Positions 55,256-63,216 are shown, numbered from the stretch's first letter. The stretch is DNA of 64,000 nt from Gramella sp. MT6 (GCF_019357415.1 NZ_CP048410.1:248001-312000), one strand, 5' to 3'. Notes: generated by a model from the letters alone, not told the origin. Translations and numbers: made by a program.

Positions 55256-55915
55256 TTAGGCGTGTAAACCACATTCTCTGTTAGACAACACCTTAGTTGG
55301 ATCAAAGTATTTGAACTCATTCGGAAGTCCATGCTTTTTAAGGTATCCATCCAGTTTCTCATCTGTCCAGTGATAAAAAGGACTCACTTTCAAAAGTCCA
55401 TCTTTACTATAACTAAGTATATCAATACTATCCCTAAAGGCAGTCTGACCCTTTCTCAAGTTAGTGAACCAAACATCGGGTTGCTGCTGAGCCATTGCTC
55501 TTTGAAAGGGCTCTAATTTTACCTGACGGGTAAACTCATCATGTTGCGGACTGTTTACATCTGGAATTCCACCATTCAAGGCATCCCTGTGAGCAGCAGT
55601 CTGTTTGGGTGTGTATAATTTTACATTTAAACTAAGCTGCCTTATTACTTCATCTGCATGCTTATAGGTTTGAGGAGTATTATAACCTGTATCGCACCAT
55701 ACCACTGTAGTATCTGGTTTTTCACTTACCACGGCATGTAAAATCGCCGCTTCATACGGACGAAAGTTTGTGGTAATTACCGGTTTTTTGCTATTTACCA
55801 GAACCCATCTAATAACTTCTGAAGGGTCTATCCCCTTAAGCTGGCTATTCAAAGCCTTTAACTCTTTTGCTGAATACTTTCTCATAATGCCTCTGTTTTC
55901 CAAAGTCGCTTCCAT
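55256..55915 (-). CDS. cysH: Phosphoadenosine (or adenosine) phosphosulfate reductase
   Basis: The 219-residue protein has a PP-loop-type nucleotide-binding domain and ends with the catalytic ECGLH motif (C215, 5 residues from the end). Only one more cysteine (WCDTGYNTP) is present, so the CC..CxxC cluster ligands of APS reductases are missing; it is best read as a PAPS reductase that uses thioredoxin. It turns PAPS to sulfite. The genes for sulfate activation (ATP sulfurylase, APS kinase) are not in the window. Confidence 0.93.
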   Translation of the reverse strand: MEATLENRGIMRKYSAKELKALNSQLKGIDPSEVIRWVLVNSKKPVITTNFRPYEAAILHAVVSEKPDTTVVWCDTGYNTPQTYKHADEVIRQLSLNVKLYTPKQTAAHRDALNGGIPDVNSPQHDEFTRQVKLEPFQRAMAQQQPDVWFTNLRKGQTAFRDSIDILSYSKDGLLKVSPFYHWTDEKLDGYLKKHGLPNEFKYFDPTKVLSNRECGLHA

Positions 55916-55950
55916 AAAACTATAATCCTATCGGTTTACTAGGTTTTAAG

Positions 55951-55981
55951 CAAAACTAGACTTCACTTGTTTAAACACCAA
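55951..55981 (-). promoter_or_regulatory. Promoter of cysH
   Basis: TTGG (55981-55978), 19 bases, then an exact -7 box TAGTTTTG (55958-55951) on the minus strand. A GTTTT-AAAAC inverted repeat covers the -7 box and the start-site side (about 55942-55956), a possible binding place for the Rrf2 regulator. Confidence 0.5.
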
Positions 55982-56019
55982 TTATTTCCTATATAAAATT
56001 TTTATTTTAACACTTTTGA

Positions 56020-56436
56020 CTATTGCGTGAAGGCAATATCTTCTAAAGTATTTTCGCCAAGTACATTTAATGACGCATCTCTTACCTGGATCATGAGCCT
56101 ATGAACTGAACAGGTATTCTCATCTGGACAATCATCACATTTCTCATAATAATTAAGGCTTACACAGGGAACCATCGCAATAGGTCCTTCCAGAACCCGG
56201 ATAACAGCGGTCATTCTTATCTCATTTGGTTCTTTGATGAGATAATAACCTCCGCCCTTACCTTTTTTTGATCCCAGAAACCCCGATTTTCTTAACTCCA
56301 GTAAAATACTTTCGAGAAACTTCTGCGAAATATTTTCACTTTCAGAGATCTCTGAGGCCTGGACCGGTTTCCTGTCCTTTTTCCTGGCGATATACGCCAG
56401 CGCCTTAATTCCGTACTTGGTCTTTTTGGAAAGCAT
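56020..56436 (-). CDS. Rrf2-family transcriptional regulator with a four-cysteine cluster motif
   Basis: The 138-residue protein has the winged-helix domain of the Rrf2 family (about 1-85, YGIKALAYIARKK, GGYYLIKEP). Four cysteines C91, C100, C103 and C109 (spacing 8, 2 and 5) follow in the region where IscR and NsrR hold a Fe-S cluster, so a redox- or Fe-S-responsive switch is likely. It lies between the methionine genes and cysH; its role as the local sulfur regulator (as CymR in Firmicutes, which lacks such cysteines) is inference. Confidence 0.87.
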   Translation of the reverse strand: MLSKKTKYGIKALAYIARKKDRKPVQASEISESENISQKFLESILLELRKSGFLGSKKGKGGGYYLIKEPNEIRMTAVIRVLEGPIAMVPCVSLNYYEKCDDCPDENTCSVHRLMIQVRDASLNVLGENTLEDIAFTQ

Positions 56437-56469
56437 AGGACGAATATAAAAATATTCCCTTTGCTTTCT

Positions 56470-57687
56470 CTAATTGTTCAATGCGTTTTTTAAATCCTTA
56501 ATTATATCATCAACATGTTCCAGTCCAACTGAAATCCTTACAAGTCCGTCACTAATTCCTGCTTCCAGACGTTCATTCTCGCTCAACTTACTATGAGTTG
56601 TTGAAGCAGGATGAGTAACTATTGTCCTGGTATCTCCCAGGTTTGCGGAGCGTGAACATAGTTTCAGATTATCGATGAATCTTCGACCAGCATCAATTCC
56701 GCCTTTGATCTCAAAGGCGACTACATTCCCTCCTAATCTCATTTGCTTTTTTGCAACTTCATATTGCGGATGAGATCTCAAAAATGGATATTTCACATTC
56801 TCGGTCTGCTCTATTTCTTCCAGAAACTCGGCCACTTTTAATGCATTTTCGCAATGTTTTTCCAATCGGACCGACAATGTTTCCAGGCTTTTCGAAAGTA
56901 TCCAGGCATTAAATGGTGAAAGAGCAGGTCCGGTATTTCTACTGAACAAATAGATCTCTCTGATAAGATCTTCCCGTCCAACGGTAACTCCGCCAAGCAC
57001 TCTTCCCTGCCCATCGATCAATTTTGTAGCTGAATGTATCACAAGATCAGCTCCAAATTTAATCGGGTTCTGAAGGTAGGGTGTGGCAAAACAATTGTCA
57101 ATGATCAAGATGAGATTATGCTTTTTTGCAATTTTGCCCAGGTTTTCAAGATCCAGAATATCCACACCCGGATTTGTTGGGGATTCTGCAAAAAGAACTT
57201 TAGTTTCAGGCTTAATCAAACTCTCAATTGTTTCCGGCTCATTTACGTCGAAATAAGAATGCGAAATATTCCATTTTGGAAAATACTTGGTGAACAGACC
57301 GTGAGTAGATCCAAAAACAGACCTTGCTGCAACAATATGGTCGCCACTATTCAGCAAAGCTGCCAGGGTAGAAAATACCGCCGCCATTCCTGTAGCAAAA
57401 GCATAACCGGCTTCTGCAGATTCCATTTTCACGATTTTCTCAACAAACTCGGAGGTATTCGGGTTGGTAAACCTACTGTATATATTACGCTCCTTTTCTT
57501 CTGCAAAACTCGCCCTCATATCTTCTGAATCTTCAAATAAATAACTTGAAGTTAGATACAGAGGCACAGAATGCTCCTGAAATTGCGTTCTTTCACTTTG
57601 TGTACGAACAGCGATGGTCTCAAAATGTTCTTGATGATGACCATTAAGTCCGTTCTTCTCAGTTTCTATAGCTTGTAGGTTTTCCAT
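56470..57687 (-). CDS. metZ: O-succinylhomoserine sulfhydrylase-like trans-sulfuration enzyme
   Basis: The 405-residue protein is a Cys/Met-metabolism PLP enzyme with the PLP lysine K222 (VIHSATKLIDGQGR) and SRFTNPN at the entrance. It is closer to O-succinylhomoserine sulfhydrylase or cystathionine gamma-synthase than to the OAH sulfhydrylase encoded upstream (430 residues, YTRINNPT). The exact reaction cannot be told from motifs; homoserine-derived sulfur transfer is safe. It starts 6 bases after hom. Confidence 0.85.
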   Translation of the reverse strand: MENLQAIETEKNGLNGHHQEHFETIAVRTQSERTQFQEHSVPLYLTSSYLFEDSEDMRASFAEEKERNIYSRFTNPNTSEFVEKIVKMESAEAGYAFATGMAAVFSTLAALLNSGDHIVAARSVFGSTHGLFTKYFPKWNISHSYFDVNEPETIESLIKPETKVLFAESPTNPGVDILDLENLGKIAKKHNLILIIDNCFATPYLQNPIKFGADLVIHSATKLIDGQGRVLGGVTVGREDLIREIYLFSRNTGPALSPFNAWILSKSLETLSVRLEKHCENALKVAEFLEEIEQTENVKYPFLRSHPQYEVAKKQMRLGGNVVAFEIKGGIDAGRRFIDNLKLCSRSANLGDTRTIVTHPASTTHSKLSENERLEAGISDGLVRISVGLEHVDDIIKDLKNALNN

Positions 57688-57693
57688 TTTGTT

Positions 57694-58767
57694 CTAATTT
57701 AATCGTTCAGATATTTTCAAAATATCTCCAAATACTCCTCTTGCGGTGACCTGAGCCCCCGCTCCCGCTCCACGAATCACTAAAGGCTGATCTTTATAAG
57801 ATTCGGTATAGATCTCAAAAATATTATCTGCTCCTTCTATCTGTCCTAAAACTGAAGTCTTAGGTTCACTTATCAACTTCGCCTCCAGAGTTCCGGAGGC
57901 AACATTCAATTCTCCAATATATCTCAAAACCTCATCCTTTAGCTGCTTTGATTTATATACCTGAAAATGTTCATCCAGTTCAGTAACTCTGGAATTGAAA
58001 TCGTCCAGAGTGGTGTTTCCATTCAGCTGGGATGGAATTAATGATTGAATGCTGACTTCTTCAAATTCCTTTTTTAATTGAAGTTCCCTGGCCAGGATCA
58101 ATAATTTTCTTCCCACATCTTTTCCACTTAGATCGATTCGTGCATCTGGCTCAGTATAACCCAGGATTCCGGCTTCCTCAAGTACTTTCGAAAATTCCTT
58201 TTCTTCTTTAGAATAGGTGTTGAAAATGTAACTTAATGAACCTGAAAATACTCCTCTTATCCTGGTGATCTTCTCTCCTGATAAATGAAGATTTCTCAAA
58301 GTTTCAACTATCGGTAGTCCTGCACCAACATTAGTTTCGTAAATAAAATTCTTCTTATTCTTTTTCAATTCTCTCCTCAACTCTTCATAAAATTCTGAAG
58401 ACAAAGTATTAGCGACTTTGTTAGCCGCGATAATATGACTCCCGGCTTTCACAAGGTTAAAATATTGCTGCGGAAACTCATCACTCGCGGTAGTATCAAT
58501 AGAAACAAGATTTTCAAATTCATTTTTTCTGAAATATTCTTCAACATCATTAAATGAATACTTCTGTGAACCTTCATTAAATCCAGAATCCCATCCAGAC
58601 TTAATTCCATTCGGGTTCAGAAGCGCGTGAGATGAATTAGCCACCAGGATCAATTTCACAGTGATGCCTGAAGATTTTTTCAAATGTTCTTCAGAGTTAG
58701 AGAGCTGCTCCAGCAACTTACTCCCTACCTTACCCGGCCCAAACAGAGCGAGATGAATCGTTTTCAT
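57694..58767 (-). CDS. hom: Homoserine dehydrogenase
   Basis: The 357-residue protein has an N-terminal NAD(P)-binding motif (LFGPGKVGSKLL) and the homoserine dehydrogenase core (NVGAGLPIVETL, RGVFSGSLSYIFN, GYTEPDARIDLSGKDVGRKLLIL). It has no aspartokinase domain. The start overlaps the end of metX by 38 bases, and the Rossmann motif starts directly at the N terminus, so the overlap is real. It supplies homoserine for metX. Confidence 0.94.
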   Translation of the reverse strand: MKTIHLALFGPGKVGSKLLEQLSNSEEHLKKSSGITVKLILVANSSHALLNPNGIKSGWDSGFNEGSQKYSFNDVEEYFRKNEFENLVSIDTTASDEFPQQYFNLVKAGSHIIAANKVANTLSSEFYEELRRELKKNKKNFIYETNVGAGLPIVETLRNLHLSGEKITRIRGVFSGSLSYIFNTYSKEEKEFSKVLEEAGILGYTEPDARIDLSGKDVGRKLLILARELQLKKEFEEVSIQSLIPSQLNGNTTLDDFNSRVTELDEHFQVYKSKQLKDEVLRYIGELNVASGTLEAKLISEPKTSVLGQIEGADNIFEIYTESYKDQPLVIRGAGAGAQVTARGVFGDILKISERLN

Positions 58768-59743
58768 ATTTTTTTTTCGTTTGTTGAAAAATTGGTTTTA
58801 AAAATCTGTTTAGTTGATCTGTTTCTATTAAAAAAGCATCATGCCCATGGATAGATCTTATCTCATGGATACTGATATTTCCTTTCAGCAGGGAAAGCTC
58901 CACATAAGAATTCCAGTTCTCTTCAGCCAGAAAAAACAGGTCTGAATTTACCGTTACTATATGTATATCGCCTTTGATCCTGCTTGCTGCCTCCAGGTAA
59001 TTTCCAGATCCATCACTTATATCAATGGTGGTAAGCAAATGATTCATCAATTTGTAGGAAGGAAGAGTAAATCTGTTCTTCAGCTTTTCACCATGATGTA
59101 AAAGCCAGTTCTCTACTTCATAAGCCTGGTTTTCCTTATTCCTTTTGCCTTCGAATTTTTGAGCTAGCGATTGTGGTGTACGATAAAAAGTCATCGCATG
59201 CATCCTGGCGTCGTGCACAGGATCTGAAGAGTTATTAAGAATATGATCCTGGATTCTGCAATTCGCAACAAGCCAGTCTGTAGACTTATAATCACTTGCG
59301 ATCGGGATCACATTCTCTGCTAGTTCAGGTTTAAGAACTGCCAGTTCCCAGGCTAAAGCTCCTCCAATACTTCCGCCGATGATGGCAAAAAGTTTAGTGA
59401 TATCTAGTTTTTCTATGGCCTGTGCCTGTATCTCTGCAATATCCCTTAATCTGAATTCCTTATAATTTTCAAAGAACTGATCTTCGTGTCCTTTAAATCC
59501 GTTACCGGGAATATTGAAAGCCAGAACACAGAATCTGTCAATATCAATGCATTTATTTTCACCTATAAGATCCTTCCACCAGCCCTCGTTTCCAGTCACT
59601 AAAGAGTTTCCGGTAAGCGCGTGATTCACCAGAATGATAGGTGCCTCAGAAGGTTTTTTTCCGAAGAATTGATAACTCAGGTGAATATCCTGGACAGTTC
59701 CTGCGGAATTTTTAAAGTTTTCTATTTTAATCTCTTCGAGCAT
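58730..59743 (-). CDS. metX: Homoserine O-acetyltransferase
   Basis: The 337-residue protein is an alpha/beta-hydrolase-fold acyltransferase with the nucleophile S125 in IGGSIGGALAWE, NHALTGNSLV and a C-terminal HGHDAFLIE with the catalytic histidine. It makes O-acetyl- (or, in some MetX, O-succinyl-) homoserine, which metY and metZ use. It is slightly shorter than many MetX proteins. A GC-rich inverted repeat (ATCCGGG, about 59775, and CCCGGAT, about 59787) lies between it and metY. Confidence 0.93.
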   Translation of the reverse strand: MLEEIKIENFKNSAGTVQDIHLSYQFFGKKPSEAPIILVNHALTGNSLVTGNEGWWKDLIGENKCIDIDRFCVLAFNIPGNGFKGHEDQFFENYKEFRLRDIAEIQAQAIEKLDITKLFAIIGGSIGGALAWELAVLKPELAENVIPIASDYKSTDWLVANCRIQDHILNNSSDPVHDARMHAMTFYRTPQSLAQKFEGKRNKENQAYEVENWLLHHGEKLKNRFTLPSYKLMNHLLTTIDISDGSGNYLEAASRIKGDIHIVTVNSDLFFLAEENWNSYVELSLLKGNISIHEIRSIHGHDAFLIETDQLNRFLKPIFQQTKKKYENDSSRSVWAG

Positions 59744-59809
59744 TTCTTTTAATTTAATCCGGGAAAAGTATTTTCAGCTTCCCCCGGATCTGTTAACCAA
59801 ACCAACATT

Positions 59810-61102
59810 TTAAACCAATGATTTCTTTTTAATTTGTGAGAAGGCTTCTTTCAGATCTTCTTTGAGGTCTTCCACATCTTCAAGACCAACCGATAACCTG
59901 ATAAGATCTGGAGTCACTCCCGTAGATGCCTGCTCTTCCTCTGTTAACTGCTGATGGGTAGTACTCGCCGGATGAATAATCAGCGATTTAGTATCTCCAA
60001 TATTTGCAAGTAATGAGAATACTTTAGCTTCGTCTACCACAGTTTTAGCAGCCTCAAATCCACCTTTAACACCAAAGGTTACAAGTCCGCTTTGTCCTTC
60101 AGGAAGGTATTCTTTAGCCAGTTTATGATATTTGCTGTTTTCAAGTCCTGGGTAATTCACCCATTCTACTTCTTCCTGCTCCTGAAGCCATTTGGCCAGT
60201 TCAAGCGCATTTTTACTATGCTCTTTAATTCTGATCTTTAAAGTTTCCAATCCCTGAATGATCTGGAATGCATTGAACGGACTTAGTGCCGCACCGTGAT
60301 CTCTCAATCCTTCGATTCTCACCTTGGCGATAAATGCAGCTTCTTCAAGAGCTTCATGGTAAACGAGTCCGTGATAACCAGGAGAAGGCTCAGTGAATTC
60401 AGGGAATTTACCATTAGCCCAGTCAAATTTACCGGCATCGATGATGGCTCCACCTAAGGCCGTTCCGTTACCGTTTATATATTTTGTAAGTGAATGAAGC
60501 ACGATATCTGCACCGTGCTCGATAGGGTTCAACAGATATGGCGTTGCAACCGTATTATCTACGATGAAAGGAACTTTAAAAGCTTTTGCTTCTTTAGAAA
60601 TGCCTTTAAGATCTAATACATCAAGTTTTGGATTTCCCACAGATTCAGCAAAAAATACTCTTGTATTTTCCTTTGCTGCTTTTGTAAAATTTTCAGGATC
60701 TGTTGGGTCTACGAAGGTGGTGGTAATTCCGAGGCGGGGTAAGGTATTCTTGAAGAGATTGTAAGTTCCGCCATAAAGGCTATTTGATGAAACTATATGA
60801 TCTCCAGCTTTTAAAAGGGTTAACAGCGCTGTACTGGTTGCTGCTGTACCAGATGCAGTTACTACCGCGGCAATCCCCCCTTCCAGGGCAGCCAGTCTTT
60901 GCTCCAGAATATCCAGTGTCGGGTTGTTAATTCTTGTATAAATATATCCCGGTTCAGCTAAGGAAAAAAGAGCGGCTGCGTGATCTGAATTATTAAATAC
61001 GTATGAAGTTGTTTGATAAAGCGGCACTGCCCTGGTTCCACCATTCTGTTTTACATCATGACCAGCATGTAATGCTTTCGTTGAAAAATTTTTAGTACTC
61101 AT
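59810..61102 (-). CDS. metY: O-acetylhomoserine sulfhydrylase (O-acetylhomoserine aminocarboxypropyltransferase)
   Basis: The 430-residue protein has the PLP lysine K207 (LHSLTKYINGNG), YTRINNPTLDILEQRL and the typical 420-430 residue length. It combines O-acetylhomoserine with sulfide from the sulfite reductase to make homocysteine. It is the first structural gene of the methionine operon and is preceded by two leader/terminator units. Confidence 0.95.
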   Translation of the reverse strand: MSTKNFSTKALHAGHDVKQNGGTRAVPLYQTTSYVFNNSDHAAALFSLAEPGYIYTRINNPTLDILEQRLAALEGGIAAVVTASGTAATSTALLTLLKAGDHIVSSNSLYGGTYNLFKNTLPRLGITTTFVDPTDPENFTKAAKENTRVFFAESVGNPKLDVLDLKGISKEAKAFKVPFIVDNTVATPYLLNPIEHGADIVLHSLTKYINGNGTALGGAIIDAGKFDWANGKFPEFTEPSPGYHGLVYHEALEEAAFIAKVRIEGLRDHGAALSPFNAFQIIQGLETLKIRIKEHSKNALELAKWLQEQEEVEWVNYPGLENSKYHKLAKEYLPEGQSGLVTFGVKGGFEAAKTVVDEAKVFSLLANIGDTKSLIIHPASTTHQQLTEEEQASTGVTPDLIRLSVGLEDVEDLKEDLKEAFSQIKKKSLV

Positions 61103-61136
61103 AATATTGATTTTTTAATGTTGATTTCACCCTAAT

Positions 61137-61174
61137 AAAAAAGTCCCCCTGATTTGCTATTACCAGGGGGACTT
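61137..61174 (-). terminator. Proximal attenuator terminator before metY
   Basis: AAGTCCCCCT (61174-61165 on the minus strand) pairs with AGGGGGACTT (61150-61141), 10 perfect pairs, followed by a T run (61140-61135). It lies between leader A and the metY start codon. Confidence 0.9.
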
Positions 61175-61198
61175 TTTGAATTGAACTTTATAACTAAT

Positions 61199-61291
61199 TT
61201 AAATTCTCAAGTTTTGGCAATAGCGTTTCATGCGACACATACACATCATCTCCATACACATGATCATATTTACTTTGCCAAAAATTTTCAT
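61199..61291 (-). CDS. Met/Cys-rich leader peptide A before metY
   Basis: The 30-codon ORF (ATG 61291, TAA 61201-61199) begins MKIFGKVN and then has MIMCMEMMCMCRM (residues 9-21): 7 Met and 3 Cys in 13 codons, with one more Cys at residue 25. It ends 25 bases before a strong terminator, which precedes metY. It is therefore placed like an attenuation leader responding to charged tRNA-Met and tRNA-Cys. It shares MMCMC with the peptide before the sulfite reductase. The ORF and hairpin are seen; the mechanism is inference. Confidence 0.8.
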   Translation of the reverse strand: MKIFGKVNMIMCMEMMCMCRMKRYCQNLRI

Positions 61292-61356
61292 TTGTTTCTT
61301 TTTAAAAATTTAAACTCGATCTGAGAGCTTTTACTTCAACTTAAAAATCAGGATAT

Positions 61357-61387
61357 AAAAAAAGCCGCTGCGGTTGGCAGCGGCTTT
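61357..61387 (-). terminator. Distal attenuator terminator before metY
   Basis: GCCGCTGC and GCAGCGGC (61384-61377 and 61371-61364 on the minus strand) form a perfect 8-bp stem with a 5-base loop and a T run. The GCAGCG core of the 3' arm is repeated inside leader B (about 61430-61424), so the leader copy could compete for the 5' arm. Confidence 0.85.
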
Positions 61388-61408
61388 TTGCAATTATATC
61401 TTTTCAGT

Positions 61409-61477
61409 TTATGCAATAGAGTGCGCTGCGGAAGTCTCCGGCATCATACACATCATATTACAAATTATACTGATCAT
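61409..61477 (-). CDS. Met/Cys-rich leader peptide B before metY
   Basis: The 22-codon ORF (ATG 61477, TAA 61411-61409) begins MISIICNMMCMMP, with 4 Met and 2 Cys in residues 6-12, and continues ETSAAHSIA. It sits 14 bases after the predicted transcription start and 22 bases before its terminator. The sequence CGCAGCG inside codons 17-18 duplicates the 3' arm of that terminator. It shares MMCM with leaders A and C. As the first of two serial leader/terminator units it would add a second gate to the metY-metX-hom operon. Confidence 0.8.
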   Translation of the reverse strand: MISIICNMMCMMPETSAAHSIA

Positions 61478-61497
61478 TTTTTCTCGTTTCTGAATTA

Positions 61498-61529
61498 CAA
61501 AGATATGCACGGAAATTTTTAATATCCAA
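61498..61529 (-). promoter_or_regulatory. Promoter of the metY leader transcript
   Basis: TTGG (61529-61526), 20 bases, then an exact -7 box TATCTTTG (61505-61498) on the minus strand. It lies about 20 bases before leader B. No comparable promoter is seen between leaders B and A, which suggests one transcript through both. Confidence 0.55.
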
Positions 61530-61631
61530 GTATTTAGCTGAAAAAAAATTAAAAAATTATTTCAGCTACTGATTTTACTGGCCTTCCGAGACGTAATTTT
61601 TTTGATTCAATATTTTTCCAAAAATAAAGTT

Positions 61632-61735
61632 GCGTTAGGGATCGAACGGTTGTTTGAGCTCTCCCGATTTTTCCTCGGGAAGCGAGCCGTGAAAGCCCGG
61701 CGCGAGCCAGTTTTGGTGAAGCGCAATGCCCAAAC
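61632..61735 (-). repeat. GC-rich structured non-coding element, probably a dispersed flavobacterial repeat
   Basis: Between the metY leader promoter and the metK promoter lies about 100 bases of much higher GC than its surroundings. On the minus strand it runs from GTTTGGGC through CGCGCCGGGCTTTCAC, a CTTCCCGA/TCGGGAG hairpin (61682-61661) and TCAAACAA to ATCCCTAACGC. Similar GGGCTTTC...ATCCCTAACGC blocks occur in many Bacteroidota intergenic regions, from memory. It has no supported gene. Function unknown. Confidence 0.55.
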
Positions 61736-61779
61736 AAAAATTACCAGATTCGAAATTGGATAAAATGACGTTAAAAGCA

Positions 61780-61809
61780 TTTGGGATGAAATGAATTTTT
61801 ATACATTTG
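61780..61809 (+). promoter_or_regulatory. Promoter of metK
   Basis: TTTG (61780-61783), 18 bases, then an exact -7 box TACATTTG (61802-61809). The SAM-II riboswitch begins about 15 bases later, at the expected transcription start. Confidence 0.65.
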
Positions 61810-61822
61810 TAGCCAAGTTATT

Positions 61823-61886
61823 GAAAGGGATAGATTTGACTGATTGCAACCCTTATACTTTTAAAGTATAGCAAATGCTAAAGCAG
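61823..61886 (+). promoter_or_regulatory. SAM-II riboswitch upstream of metK
   Basis: The P1 stem is AAGGG (61825-61829) with CCCTT (61850-61854). The conserved loop GATTTG...TTGCAA, the linker TTTTAAAG and the 3' pseudoknot strand GCTAAAGC (61877-61884) follow the SAM-II pattern known from alphaproteobacteria and Bacteroidota. It would reduce metK expression when SAM is plentiful. The distance to the start codon (about 70 bases) is long for direct start-site blocking. Confidence 0.8.
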
Positions 61887-61956
61887 AATGTAGATACACC
61901 TCTCTTAGCTCTTCACGTCAAATTTTTCCATTCGTATTAATTAAAAAAGAAATTGA

Positions 61957-63216
61957 ATGGCTTATTTATTTACTTCAGAAAGTGTTTCTGAAGGGCACCC
62001 GGATAAAATTGCAGACCAGATTAGTGATACTTTATTAGATAATTTTCTCGCCTTCGACGAGGAGTCTAAAGTTGCCTGCGAAACCCTGGTAACAACAGGA
62101 CAGGTGGTGCTTGCAGGTGAAGTAAGAAGTAATACTTATCTAGATGTGCAAAACATCGCCAGGGATGTGATCAACGATATAGGTTATACCAAGGGCGCAT
62201 ATAAATTCAGTGGTGATTCCTGCGGGGTCATCTCTTTAATCCATGAGCAATCCCAGGATATTTACCAGGGAGTAGACCGTGGAAATAAAGACGATCAAGG
62301 AGCAGGCGACCAGGGAATGATGTTTGGTTATGCCACCAATGAGACTGAAAATTATATGCCTCTGGCACTTGATATTTCTCATAAGATCCTGATCGAACTT
62401 GCAAAGTTAAGAAGAGAAGGAAAAGAGATCGAATACCTAAGACCCGATTCCAAAAGTCAGGTGACAATAGAATACAGCGATGAAAACGTTCCGCAAAGAA
62501 TTGTGGCGATCGTAGTTTCCACTCAGCATGATGATTTTGATGCCGATGACGAAAAAATGCTCACCAAGATCAAAAAAGATATCATCGAGATCCTGATCCC
62601 TAGAGTGAAAGAACAATTACCGGAGTATGTTCAGAAATTGTTCAATGACGATATCGTATACCATATTAACCCAACCGGGAAATTCGTAATTGGTGGACCT
62701 CATGGTGATGCTGGTCTAACCGGAAGAAAGATCATCGTGGACACTTACGGTGGAAAAGGCGCTCACGGAGGTGGAGCATTTTCAGGAAAAGATCCTTCGA
62801 AAGTTGACCGATCTGCTGCATATGCCTCAAGGCACATTGCAAAAAATTTAGTAGCTGCCGGTGTAGCTCCCGAAATCCTAGTTCAGGTTTCCTATGCGAT
62901 TGGAGTGGTTGAACCAACTTCGATATCTGTATATACTTACGGAAAGAAAAACATCGATCTAAGCGACGGCCAGATTGCTGAAAAGGTAAAAGGAATCTTC
63001 GATATGCGACCTTCAGCAATAGAAAACCGACTAAAACTTAGAAATCCTATTTACAGGGAAACAGCAGCTTACGGGCATATGGGAAAAGAACCTAGAACGG
63101 TTACTAAAATTTTCAACAGCCCATACAAAGGAAAGATCACCAAAGAAGTTGAATTGTTTACCTGGGAGAAACTGGATTATGTAGACAAAGTGAAAGAAGA
63201 GTTTGGGATCAATTAA
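61957..63216 (+). CDS. metK: S-adenosylmethionine synthetase
   Basis: The 419-residue protein has the ATP-binding GHPDKIADQISD at the N terminus, GAGDQGMMFGYA, and GGGAFSGKDPSKVDRSAAYA. It makes SAM from methionine and ATP, the product sensed by both riboswitches of this cluster. Length is slightly more than the E. coli enzyme owing to small insertions. It is divergent from the metY operon, with a promoter, a SAM-II riboswitch and a terminator of its own. Confidence 0.98.
   Translation: MAYLFTSESVSEGHPDKIADQISDTLLDNFLAFDEESKVACETLVTTGQVVLAGEVRSNTYLDVQNIARDVINDIGYTKGAYKFSGDSCGVISLIHEQSQDIYQGVDRGNKDDQGAGDQGMMFGYATNETENYMPLALDISHKILIELAKLRREGKEIEYLRPDSKSQVTIEYSDENVPQRIVAIVVSTQHDDFDADDEKMLTKIKKDIIEILIPRVKEQLPEYVQKLFNDDIVYHINPTGKFVIGGPHGDAGLTGRKIIVDTYGGKGAHGGGAFSGKDPSKVDRSAAYASRHIAKNLVAAGVAPEILVQVSYAIGVVEPTSISVYTYGKKNIDLSDGQIAEKVKGIFDMRPSAIENRLKLRNPIYRETAAYGHMGKEPRTVTKIFNSPYKGKITKEVELFTWEKLDYVDKVKEEFGIN

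Noticed and set aside
57034..57528. A 164-codon plus-strand open frame inside metZ
   Set aside because: It lies fully antisense to a conserved PLP enzyme gene and has no family features.
61549..61737. A 62-codon open frame on the minus strand before metK
   Set aside because: It covers the structured GC-rich element and A/T-rich flank, has no start context or protein-like composition and matches no family; the element itself is the better explanation.
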